From Heliocidaris tuberculata (taxonomy: Eukaryota; Echinodermata; Echinoidea; Camarodonta; Echinometridae): DNA of 64,000 nucleotides. Location of the stretch: assembly GCA_025618425.1 (NCBI GenBank), contig CM046838.1:6843655-6907654 (forward strand). The letters run 5' to 3'. A model generated the notes under the pieces. The model was not told the origin of the DNA. It saw only the letters and a list, made by a program, of their open reading frames with translations, and did no database searches. Of this stretch, positions 54,010-64,000 are shown piece after piece. Position numbers and translations under genes: made by a program. Numbering within the stretch: the first letter of the stretch is position 1; the number at the start of each line of letters is the position of its first letter.

Positions 54010-56525
54010 GCAAGTCTGATGTAGAGCCCTTCATACACAGAGTTTGGCCAACTCAACAATAGGCGCCATGTTGTAACCTATGGTTGTAACCCAACGACCG
54101 CGCGCACTCGCCTTGCGTGTGTGTGTATTACTGTATTAATACATGGGGTATGGTGGGGAGCCATATGTCTACGCACCCTGCTAAGATTTTGATCTGAAAA
54201 TGATCAACAATTCCTTTAATATTTCCCTACAGAAAAAAAAAAATATGAAATGAAGATTAATTTTATATTATTTCTGATATTCTAAAGAGTAACTTTGCAA
54301 AAAATCTCAGTCAAAATAAGAGCAAGATCACAATGCTATTTTCACAAGAAACCGCAGCCGTGTTATTTCACCATTTATTACACGCAGTTCTGGAGTTTTG
54401 ACGTGAAAGACAACATTTTGAGGCTTGTGAATAAACTGTCTGAAATAAGACCATTGTTCCAATATTTTGACTCGTTGGATGCATATCAGTTTTGTAACAG
54501 GTGCATAATATAGGTTTATTATATAGATATAAATCGCAAAGATTAATCTTGCAAAGTTATTGGAGCAAAATAATCCATTTAAATAGACTCTGGTAATATT
54601 GATAAATAAATCATTCATATTTTCGAAAATACGTCAGCTTTTGAACATCTTCGGAATTTATCGTCATATGACTAAGCATACCTGAAAGACCATCTTATTC
54701 ATACTTCACTGTGTGTAGTAATTTGTGCATATTACCGTGGGGGGGGGGGGGGATGTCTCATTGAGACCTGTAACATCATCCGCGTAAATCACTTTCTGAA
54801 AAGCACTCTAAACGGGGATTGCAGTAGGAGTAGTTTTAATACAAAAAAAACCCCCCAAAACCCAACAACAACAACAACAACAACAGGGAAACCCGTTTAA
54901 CATCTCTTACTTTTATATCCTTAACTCTTTCATTGCCGATGTCACATTTATGTGACAGATAGACTTGTCATTTTTATTCACCAATTGCTCAACCACAGGA
55001 AAGGTATTTGGTGGACAATGTATATCAAAATTTTCAGCATAAATCAAGCATTCTAAATATATGATTATAATTATATGCTACCATAGAAAATTTTCCAGAG
55101 ATTATTGCAGAATTTTAAAAAGATATTACCTTATTTCAACGTTAAATAATAGTAAACAAATGAGAAACCAAAACTTAATGGACAAATTTGAAAATTTGAA
55201 AAGTAAGCATTGATAACATTTTAGTAAAATTTTGTTGAACTCCTTGGCACAGTAAGAGTTAACGGCGATTTCCGAGGATCTTCTTCTTATCACCTCTGAA
55301 TTTGATACCCTTTTTCTTGATTTTTGCTGTTTTTGATACCATAAACGCGTAACCCGGGTTACGCGCCTAATGCTGAAAAAAGTACCCTTTTTTATCGCGG
55401 ATGATGTACAGGTCTCAATGGGACATGCCTCAACAAAATTCAAAATGGTTATTGGCATGAAAATAGAGTCGCGAACGTATGTGGCACACATCCACTCCCC
55501 ATTACATAGGTGTAGGCGGGGAAGTGGGCTCAAGGGGGCCAAGCCCCCTTGCTCTCATCCTAGAAAACAAAAAGAAAAAAAAAATTGATTTATTTCCGGC
55601 ACGTCAGCACACATCCAATCAATTTTTGGTTCGACCAACTAAAACTATAAAATGTGGCTACTTTGGGTAACCATACAGAAATGTTTATGCAAAGGCCCTG
55701 CATACATTGTGTATTAACAGTTCTCCGACAAAAAAAAAAACAAAAACAAAAAAACTCTTTGTATACCGTGCACTCAAACACATACGAGGTTATCTTATAC
55801 CATGATACCATTTCATCATGATACGTATAACTGGCACAGAAAAATTAAATACAAACAATTTTAAGACAAACTGTGGACTAATTACAGGAGTTGCAAAATG
55901 ATTTTAAATGTTCAGAAAGTTGAACGTCTTGTAAAACCCGTCTTCTGTGTCTTAAGCAAAGGGTTTCTCCTTCCAAAATTGTACAATGTTGTGCAAAATA
56001 TCCTCAGACTAAGTGTGGTTTCTTCTATGTTGAATAACGATTTGTGTTCTACACCAATGTAAATATCAGTCAGTTATCACTTCTTCACAAAAATATTCTA
56101 ACCTTCAGTTTAGCATCAGATGAATTAAATGTTTTGACATACACAAACCATGATTTAGTGCCTTGAACTTTACTCCTTTTCTTTATACTTATTACAAACC
56201 GTCTGCTATATCAAGGTCTTATTCATATGTGTTCCCTTCCCTGAACGACTGGAACATCCCCATGCAAAACAGCACGGCCTTTTGAAGTAAATCTAGTCGC
56301 AGATTTCACGATTCTGGTTCTACATCTCATCGATCATACACGCATGCAGTGCAGTATATACAGTGCATGCATGCTAGCTATATGCGCTATGCATGCAGTT
56401 GTAACTCGCGCACTCACACTACATTGGGTCACAACATGGCGCCTGTTGTCACGTGATCGCAAAAAACTCGAACAGGGTTGGCCAAACTCTGTGTATGAAG
56501 GGCTCTGGTCTGATGCAGAGCTATC
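54010..56525. mobile_element. 2.5-kb TIR element (AGAGCCCTTCATACACAGAG family)
   Basis: The left end (54022-54130) reads TAGAGCCCTTCATACACAGA, then GTTTGGCCAAC, and later GGCGCCATGTTGT. The right end (56395-56510) is the complement, including GTTGGCCAAACTCTGTGTAT and GAAGGGCTC. The interior has no transposase; it includes the TTAA MITE at 54925 and a palindrome at 55346-55365. A smaller relative lies at 57060-57245. Confidence 0.65.
54925..55258. mobile_element. piggyBac-like MITE between TTAA sites
   Basis: TTAA (54921-54924) is followed by CTCTTTCATTGCC. The other end is GGCACAGTAAGAG followed by TTAA (55259-55262). Short inverted ends at TTAA targets are typical of piggyBac-type elements. 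It is 334 bases and non-coding. Confidence 0.6.
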
Positions 56526-56599
56526 TATACCATGATAATAAAACTTAATATAATTCTCAAGTACTATTATTTAGAATTTAAAAATATAAAACTTCTGTG

Positions 56600-56870
56600 T
56601 CATCAAGGGCAAAAGGGAAAGGAGAGAGAACAGTAATAAGGGAAAGAAAGGGAACGAAGAGTTGAGGAGGGGGTTAAAGAGACAGAGAAAGAGAGAGAGA
56701 GAGAGTGGAGAGAAAGAGAAAAAGAACATGATATATGGAGAGAGAAATGTAAAAAGAGACAGAAAAAATAGGGAGAGAGAGAGCTAGAAAGAGAAAGAGG
56801 AGGGGAAATAGAGAGAGAGAGAGGGGGGAGAAATGGAGGTTGATATATAGATCGGAGAGAGAAGGTAAAG
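56600..56870 (+). repeat. (GA)-rich microsatellite tract
   Basis: GAGAGAGAGA runs are interrupted by AAAG and GGGG. A similar purine tract lies at 52860-53360. Confidence 0.8.
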
Positions 56871-57059
56871 ACCCTATAACATGAATATGAATATGGATAT
56901 CAGTCTTAAATTACATTTTCATTTGCACTTACAATAACATGAATGCAAAGATATTATGCTGAGAGTAATATGCACCACTGAATGTTCATGCAGGCAAAAT
57001 GGTACATGAGCAGACGAACATCGAACAAATAGAATATCCGAAAAGAAGGTGGCGCTGCG

Positions 57060-57245
57060 GGCAAATCTGATGCAGTGAAATCTATATACAGAGTTTAGCC
57101 AATTTAGCCTCCACCTGTTAACAACATGGCAACACCTTTATTGGGCAAGCATAATACAAAAATGATATATTCGACATATTGTGTCTAACTTAAACGGAGT
57201 TGGCCAAACTCTTTATATAGATGGCTCTGATCTGATGTAGATTGT
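57060..57245. mobile_element. Short hairpin relative of the 54010 element
   Basis: The left arm contains AATCTATATACAGAGTTTAG plus CCAA and the right arm contains GTTGGCCAAACTCTTTATAT plus AGATGGCTCTG, inverted relative to it. The outer block GGTGGCGCTGCGGGCAAATC matches ATGGCGCTGCAGGCAAGTC at 53999. Confidence 0.6.
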
Positions 57246-59836
57246 CTTTGATTTGAACGCCAATTTACTTCCACTATTACGCTGCATTTCTTTTGAAGTG
57301 CGATGAGGACCTCTGTGTTGTATATGGAAAGAATTCGATCACCATTTTGTTTCCAAGAAAATTGAACGTCCATGTCGTCGCACTTTCAATAAAATGACTC
57401 TAAACTGTTGGGAGGTGACGTGAATTTCCTTATTTCATTCACTATTTCCTTAATTATTATTATTATTATTTTATTAATTAATTAATTAATTTATTTATTT
57501 ATTTATTTTTTTTTTTTTTTTTTTTTTGGGGGGGGGTCCCTTTTCACTCATTGAATCCCTGGGAACGCCCGAATAATAAAAACGTTTTAACATTCTAGCT
57601 TTAAAAATTAAGGTTGATATTTTGCTAATTCTGTAAAACCCTCCGCTCGGCCTAAAGTCATGTTTAACAAAACGTTAGACCTCGGTCTAACTTCCTTTGT
57701 TAAAACTCGACTTTGGACTCAGTGTCTGGTCAATATTCAAGCAGAATACGGGCCTAAGCGTCCAGTTCTTCCCATAGTTAAAGTGGTAAAATAAATCAAT
57801 TCTTAATATTTTCATAACCAAAAGGAAATCAAAGGTGACACAGTAATTGAGAAAATAAATTCCCTTGAATCGAGCAGCATCTCCGGTAATGACCGTCGCC
57901 TTTATGCCATCATTATCATTAACGTGTAATTGGATGTTGAATCAAGTAGTGGATAGAAAGAAAATACTATAGAAACAAAAATATTTGGCTAAACTTTCGT
58001 CATGACATTTTTCGTAATTTCTATTCTTAAGGAAACCATGATTATTGAAATAGACAAGCATTAGTTTCCGTAACAGCATAGAACCGCCTTCCACAATGTG
58101 TATACAAAATAAGGATTAGTAGAATTTCCAACTTGACATTTGGCTCCTAATTTCCGTTGTTTTCTTATGGTTTTCTTTTCATTTCAGGGCTTACCATGAA
58201 TCTATCAGGAAACAACAACCAAACTATTTTTTTTTTGAAAAACAGTAAGATTACTGTCCAAATTATGAGAAAGAAACAACCTGTTACCTGGTAACAACAT
58301 TGTGCGATCTTTAAAATATGCATAGTGTTGGTTAAGGTCAAAGCGGTAAGAAAATAATGAATCCTATCTATAATTATCATCCTAACAAAATACTAGATAA
58401 TTGTTGAAAACACTTTTGAGATTAGGACACTACCCGTATTCGTTTCTGAAAGATCCATAGCATTAAAAAAAAAAAAGATCATTGTATAGATATTCCCAGT
58501 ATCTTGGGGCTGCACCATTTTCCCCCCATATATATATACTTGTGTATATATAGATATTTGTGGTATGGCAATACTTTTGAAGTATTTTTTAAGTTTTTGA
58601 TCAAGTCCAAGGCATTTTAACGAAAACTACATTGTGTCCCACAACTGACCAAGTAAACATATAGGCTGACATCAAGGACTTCATTTTACGTAACTTTTGT
58701 ATCCATATCCAAGATCTAATAGTATTGATTTTTATGTTATTTTATTCGTCAAATATGAAGGCAATAGAGCATGAAAAGTATAACAGTTTAAGAAAAACAT
58801 ATACCTTAACAGGATAACTCATGAAAGCTCATAATAAGCTTATTTCAAATGGTTTCCTACCAGAACACGAACATTCCGCCCCTCCCCCCCCCCCAAAAAA
58901 AAGGGAAGTCAGATATTAACTTCGATTTCAAAGTGGTCTTTTTTTTTCATTATTCCATCAACACAAGGTAATGTACGAGACACAAATTGAACAAATGCTT
59001 TGGACTTACCCGTTTCCCCCCGATTGCTGTAGAGTAGAAACCTCTTTTTGAAAGGTATTCTCATGATAGTTTATGAAAGGAAAAGTGGGATTGTAATGGA
59101 TAGAATGGATGGGAGGTTGATAATCATAGATTGAGACTATAACCTTCAATAACACCTATCTCTAGAGGGTGTTTTCAGAGCCTTTGATATGGGAAGATAA
59201 GGGAAGCTCTCTCATTCATTTTCTCCTTATCATATAGCAACATTATTTTTTTTGTGTTTTTTACTGTATTTTTTTAGCTCTTTTCAGCTCATATATTTTC
59301 ATCATGTCCTTTAGTCTCTTTCTATTCTCTCTAAATAAATATATAATAAAATCAATTGGATAATATTTCTCTCAACCGCTATTTCATGTCTATGTGGAAT
59401 ATAACATATTGAATGATTTTTTACTACTGTACAAATAATAGATACAGCATTTGTATTTGTTTAAGTTTTGCAATTTTAATTTGATTCGAGTCTTGGTTAT
59501 AATGCGTATAAACTACACAGCTGTTTATTATGAGAAAAGGGGCACATAATCATTTGCATGCTCTACATATATGGTTGATTCTTCTAGAACTATAACTCGC
59601 ATAATAAAAAAAATTAACAATATGCCATGACTAAACTGCATATAAAACAAAACAATCCGACTTAGCAATACATCATACATTTTTTCATTAAAAGCATACA
59701 ATGGCAAAATATTTACGACGTTAATTGGCAACACAATACTGTGCGCATACTTCAAAATACTACATCTAGTAATAATGTTGCCTATAGTAACATTTATTAT
59801 GCTAAAATAAAGACGATTTTGTATGAAAAAAAATCA
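57246..59836. other. Mostly unremarkable AT-rich DNA with one hairpin
   Basis: A TAAT/ATTA run, a T run and a poly-G occur at 57448-57536. A hairpin at about 57637-57725 pairs CTAAAGTCATGTTTAACAAA with TTTGTTAAAACTCGACTTTG. A C run and an A run lie near 58877-58900. No reading frame is supported. Confidence 0.5.
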
Positions 59837-59971
59837 GACATACAGAAAAAATGTTACACTTTTTAAAATGCTAATGTTACAAAATATGATACAATTTATA
59901 ATTCTTGAACCACAGTTAGATAGAATAACTCTTCCAGTTTTATTTGATACCACATTTGTGGGGAATCAGTA

Positions 59972-60491
59972 ATGAATTCACTGGAAAGGAATCAATTGAT
60001 GTGTCTGGGTGAAAACCCATCTGCGCCAACATCAACGATGCCTTGCCTGATTTGGATTCCACTGCTCAATGAGCAAGAAAGCCTTTTAATGATAACTGAG
60101 TTATTCCAAATCAGGCAAGGGGCTGTTGAAGCTAATGCTAAACAGGTCCCGTGGAATGGCCCCCAAGATCTCCAGACGTAAGACCCATGGACTTCTTCGT
60201 CTGGGGGTTCCTGAAGTCCAAGGTGTACAGCAGCTCAACTGCAGACCTGGGTCCTCTTGCATAAAAAGTTGCGATTAAACGCAACTCAGAAAATTAAACG
60301 CAAGTCCAAAATACGCGATCCTGATTGGCTGAAAATCAAGTTCCGTTTCATTGCAGCTTTTCTTGCAAGAGGGCCCTGGATGACTTGCAGCAACGAGAAG
60401 ACAGGCAGACACTTCGTATAAGACCATGGCAGCGATGCTCCATCGAGCTCAGAAATGCATCGAGAGAAACGGACGCCATGTTGAAGATTGA
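59972..60491 (+). pseudogene. mariner-like transposase, C-terminal remnant
   Basis: From 60157 the plus strand encodes WPPRSPDVRPMDFFVWGFLK, then SKVYSSSTADL. This contains the last catalytic Asp block of mariner-type enzymes (PPxSPDLxPxDFFLWG). A MITE then interrupts at 60246. After it, DDLQQRE and, following a frameshift, MAAMLHRAQKCIERNGRHVE, D, stop (60426-60491) complete the usual C-terminus (xxxLRxxIxxxGxHFE). Upstream (59972-60156) the frame is disturbed and contains an inverted pair, CCTTGCCTGATTTGGA (60041) and TCCAAATCAGGCAAGG. The first two catalytic Asp residues are not visible, so it is inactive. Confidence 0.75.
60246..60379. mobile_element. Palindromic MITE, GGGCCCGTTGCAC family, copy 3 (diverged)
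   Basis: The ends CCTGGGTCCTCTTGCATAAA and TTTCTTGCAAGAGGGCCCTG are inverted. The inner words GTTGCGATTAAACGCAACTC and ATCCTGATTGGCTGAAAATC match copies 1 and 2. It is inserted in the mariner transposase remnant. Confidence 0.75.
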
Positions 60492-60883
60492 AAGCTATGT
60501 CCAAGTGTCCAAAACGACTTTTCTGTGAAGATCACTGAATGTTATGATTTCTGGCTTTATTCATTTATTCATTTATTTATTGGTTCTCATGTTTATTTGC
60601 CTTGATTAAACATATGCATAAACTTTACACTCATTGTTTGTTTGAATGTTGTTGTCTCTGTTTGAACGCGTAATCATACGACTTAGCGCAAATGAGTTCT
60701 GGCTATCTTTCAAACAATGGCTGTTGCGCACTCAATCGTAACAGCAACATTGAAACAAGATAATGTTACCGAACAACAAAGGAATATATACTTATATCCA
60801 TACATGCTAAAAATACTCTCATACTTTTTTGAAACAATACTCAATTTAAAAAGTGTAACATTTTTTTTCTGACTCACACTGTA

Positions 60884-62200
60884 AATTTCTGTGATGTATA
60901 CTTTTAGATGTATTTATGCTGTTCCTTCTAAATAGAGAAATCGAATTCGTTTCAGTATAATGCAAGTGCATATAATTCTATGCATTACAAACGGAAACTT
61001 ACATTTAAGCGCATAATGGGTGATTTCACGCTCGGTGTTGGTGTTTGAGGTTAGTGTTTATTTTGCCGCGAAATCATGATCTAACACCGACTCTGAATTG
61101 AGAAAAAAATCAGTCGGTGTTAGGTGTTGACCTCTGATTTTTTGACGTAGTTCCGGTTTCCGGTGTTTAAGTTTTGTCAAATGTTGTATGCTGAACCGAG
61201 CTCGGCAGTCGGTGTTTAATTTCATGTACAAAATTCCGTTCACTAACACTATACCCTAGGGATTAAGAAATTTTCATTTCACGTTCAGTGTTGGTGTTGG
61301 TGTTGCTACTTGTATGCTAGATATGGGAAATTTTGGTGATTAGCCGTGAGAAATAAAGTCAGTAGGCATCATTCGAAGTGTAACTTTACAGGTGTTATGA
61401 GGTAGTATGTTCATATAAGTCTGAAATTAAATCTAGGCCAATTTAGTCTAACGTTCAATCGAGAGCACACGGAAAGAAACTACCTTTGCTTTTTAAAGGG
61501 GCAGGAGTGAATAAAAACTAGGATGAGCTCTAAATTAACAATCACAATACAAAAGTAATGAAACTTCACGGCTAATCTGAGTCGATGCCCGAAATTTGCC
61601 ATGTACGCGCTGGGCCGTCCGATCCGACGTCTAGCTGCATTAGATACCGCAGCATTTTCTGCTGCAAGTGAGAAACTCAAGAGAAATTAAATCTAAACTT
61701 ACTGTTCCTGTCAGTACTATGCATTTTTGTGAAGTTTCTTACCGGTCTCTAGATCAAATAAGGATTGCTTTTAGAATTACCGGAATACTCGTGCAATTGT
61801 ACGATATTCTAGACTAATAATTCAGTAGTTAAAAACATTTTTTTCTTCTTCGTTGAGAATGGTGCTGACGCCATTACCAGTGTTAAGCTATCGATGCGCT
61901 TTTGTTATGATATCGGTATCGGCTCCTTAATCTGAACAGCGGTGTTGGAGCTCGATTTTAGGAGAATTTTTGTGCTAAACACCAACACTAAACACCAACA
62001 CCGAGTGTGAAATCACCCAGCATGATAATGTGACACTTGCGCAATGCATATCATATATACTTCTGTGATGTATACTTTCAAATATATTCATGCTGTTCCT
62101 TCGAAATAGAGAAATCAAATTCGTTTCAGTATAATACAAGTGGATATAATTTTATACAACTCAAACGCAACCTTATATTCAAGCACATCACACGATGTGC
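60884..62200. repeat. Pair of ~125-bp direct repeats around a TIR element
   Basis: TTCTGTGATGTATACTTTTA, then TGCTGTTCCTTCTAAATAGA, GAAATCGAATTCGTTTCAGT (60887-60958) recurs at 62061-62131 with a few changes. The following ATAATGTGACACTTGCGCAA (62024) resembles ATAATGTGACATTTTTGCAA (62231). It reads as a short tandem duplication interrupted by the element at 61017-62019. Confidence 0.65.
61017..62019. mobile_element. 1.0-kb TIR element, TGGGTGATTTCAC ends
   Basis: The left end TGGGTGATTTCACGCTCGGT then GTTGGTGTTT, and the right end AAACACCAACACCGAGTGTG then AAATCACCCA, are inverted repeats of about 30 bases. GTGTTGGTGTT words recur inside (61200-61310). There is no transposase. Flanking duplication is not clear. 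Confidence 0.75.
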
Positions 62201-62880
62201 ATATATTACATGTATCATGGAATAGCAAGATAATGTGACATTTTTGCAATGCATATCCTGCGTTTGGTATATTATCTATATATTATACTAATTTGCACGA
62301 TGATGACCGCATGATAAAATTCAAAAATTTCGCGAACATGTATTACGAAGTACTACCAAATAAGGAACAATGCCAGATATTATTACTCTATAACTGATTT
62401 TCAGAAAATTCTTAATATAATACGCATTTACAACAATTTGAGAAAAAAAACGTAAAACCCCAAAATCATTGGTAAAGCAGAAATTTTAGGGGGAGAAATG
62501 ATATTAAAGCACAGGTAAATAAAAAAGGGCCTTCGAACAACTTTACCAAAAGATTTTGTCCGCACATGAAGTTTGCAAACCCTTGTCAATGGTAATGAGA
62601 TGACCATCCACTTGTTCATGGCTATCAAATATGGCGACGCGCGATCTTGACAGGGGATAATTCAGCTACGTCTAAATTCAATCATTCGATAAGATTTCCA
62701 GCTGTAATAACTCGAAGATATCTAAAAGGAGTTCCCCATCATAACATCTTTAGCAAACCTAACAGTAGGTGACCTCTCAGTTGATGAAAAGTAAACTTAA
62801 TGTTCTAAGGAGCATTCATATCCAATGAGATAACATTTTTTTGTTGGGTATATTTCAAATACTAGTCGACTTGACATTAC
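62200..62880. other. No gene seen
   Basis: This is AT-rich DNA without a recognisable frame, repeat or element boundary. Confidence 0.5.
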
Positions 62881-62882
62881 AT

Positions 62883-63350
62883 GAACCTAGAAAAGTTCTT
62901 TCCGTTGATTTTTTTTTTTTTGTGTGTGTGTTTATTTGTGATCCCACGTGTCTCCGAACAATTTCAGCTTTGTTGCCGAAAAAGCAACTTTGGGCATTTT
63001 GTATAATTTGCATAAATCTAAATGGCCACATGTACAGGCATATTGAAAATTGCGAGACAATTTACACACAATGTGCGCGCTGCACCTAACCCTAACAGTT
63101 GTTGATCTTGTGCAATGAAACCTGTGATACAATACAATTCCCTGATACAACCTCCGTTCGGTGTATCACAGGTTTTATCGCATAAGATGAACAACACAAT
63201 AGATTTTAATATGTAAATTATGCGAATTGCCCAAAGTTAATTTTTCGGCAACAAAGCTTAAATTGTTCGGAGACCACATGGGATCATAAACAAAAACAAA
63301 AAACAAAAACAAACAAAAAAACCTTCAACGGAAAGAACTTTTCTAGGTTC
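62883..63350. mobile_element. Long-arm palindromic MITE (GAACCTAGAAAAGTTCTTTC ends)
   Basis: Arms of ~130 bases (62883-63015 and 63218-63350) are inverted and share GAACCTAGAAAAGTTCTTTC, CTCCGAACAATTT and GCTTTGTTGCCGAAAAA. Both arms have a run near the outer end: (TG)n with T at the left, AAAAAC at the right. A second palindrome in the loop pairs AAACCTGTGATACA (63119) with TGTATCACAGGTTT (63162). Confidence 0.85.
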
Positions 63351-63426
63351 ACTATTGGCTACATAGGACTGTCAAATGGACTATACAAGAAGTATACACG
63401 ATTGCTCTAAAATATTAGACTAGTAC

Positions 63427-64000
63427 AGGGGCTGCGGAGCGTTTCTGAAAATGGGGAGGGGGTGATTTTATTTCACTCATTAATGCACCGGCGTAAAATC
63501 AGTTTAAGCAGTGGGGGTATGATCGCAACATTGAGGGGAAATTTCCAAAGTTTAGGGGCACCGATAAGGGCTATTTCTGGAAAAAGGGGGCACCTACAAC
63601 GGGAAAAATATACAATCTCTAAACATTGTCATATATACTCTGCATTGTGATTACATTTATAAGGATTTCATTTATGTTTCTCTCTTACATGCTCTCATAT
63701 AATTTACTTAAACATCAAAGTTTGCAGTTGGGTTTGATGACCTACATATTAATGTGCGAGCGAGCGAAGCGAGCGAGCAATTTTTTAAGATCTGTGAGGC
63801 TGCATGGTGGTCAACCACATCTTATAAAGAGAAAAAAAAGTTCTTAAAGGTGTTTAAACAGTCTCGGCATGAGAGACTGAAGAGACCGCTAATAAGTAAC
63901 ATAACTACATCAAATATAAATGTGAGCGAGCGTAGCGAGCAAGCCTTGACGAAATTAAAGTAAGTTTGCTCTAAATTGCTATAAATTAGGGGCACAAATT
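63427..64000. other. Repeat fragment and GCGAGCGAGCGAAGCGAGC words; no gene
   Basis: GGGGCTGCGGAGCGTTTCTG at 63427 matches 38086. GCGAGCGAGCGAAGCGAGCG (63757) and GAGCGAGCGTAGCGAGCAAG (63924) belong to a word also found in the foldback cores. Short open frames here are not convincing. Confidence 0.5.

Larger units (their letters stand above)
59841..60883. mobile_element. mariner-like DNA transposon remnant
   Basis: The right end (60843-60883) reads AATTTAAAAAGTGTAACATT then TTTTTTCTGACTCACACTGTA, a mariner-type end closing on TA. The left end has the inverse AGAAAAAATGTTACACTTTT (59844), with decayed outermost bases. A transposase remnant lies between them, itself interrupted by a MITE at 60246-60379. 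Confidence 0.7.

Noticed and set aside
55126..55542. 138-codon minus-strand frame
   Set aside because: It runs through the TTAA MITE boundary and AT-rich DNA, with no splice signals or domain.

Overview
The window looks like nuclear DNA of a marine deuterostome, most likely an echinoderm of sea-urchin type. Coding exons are small and separated by very long introns. The DNA is AT-rich, has many poly-G/poly-C runs, and is crowded with LINEs, SINEs, hairpin MITEs and foldback elements. The foldbacks with roughly 15-bp subterminal tandem repeats recall the TU elements that I remember being described from sea urchin. The organism call is an inference, not a database result.

The only host gene I can support is the 5' part of a Tie/TEK-type receptor tyrosine kinase on the minus strand. 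Exon 1 (signal peptide, 32796-32898), exon 2 (Ig1-like, 4746-5060), exon 3 (Ig2-like, 1163-1411) and exon 4 (eight-cysteine EGF module, 127-258) all join in phase 1 and give 266 residues in the vertebrate Tie order. The gene continues beyond base 1. Intron 1 is about 27.7 kb and is filled with nested mobile elements.

Intron 1 (5061-32795) holds two copies of a 3.2-3.4 kb TU-like foldback element (7396-14373 and 26410-29810). Copy A carries an intact 1072-codon LINE (8187-11920), and copy B shows the matching empty site. The intron also holds a second type of foldback (20905-22905) inside a Tigger-like element, hAT MITEs with 8-bp target duplications, old LINE remnants, a tRNA-derived SINE piece and a SINE whose head resembles the Alu domain of 7SL RNA.

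Upstream of the gene (32.9-64 kb) I see almost only repeats. There is a broken Tc1 transposon carrying an insertion that itself carries an insertion (34.5-36.7 kb). Two minisatellites (37.1-37.9 and 45.1-45.8 kb) may be the arms of one large element, and between them lies a 40-bp-TIR element holding a 12-unit tandem array (39.1-42.7 kb). A second intact LINE with a PHD-like finger (47.3-51.2 kb) sits in an A-rich tandem array inside an eroded TIR element. Further on are a mariner remnant and many palindromic MITEs (53.6-63.4 kb). I found no bacterial-style operon, CRISPR array, rRNA gene or functional tRNA gene. All boundaries were read by eye; nothing was aligned by machine.
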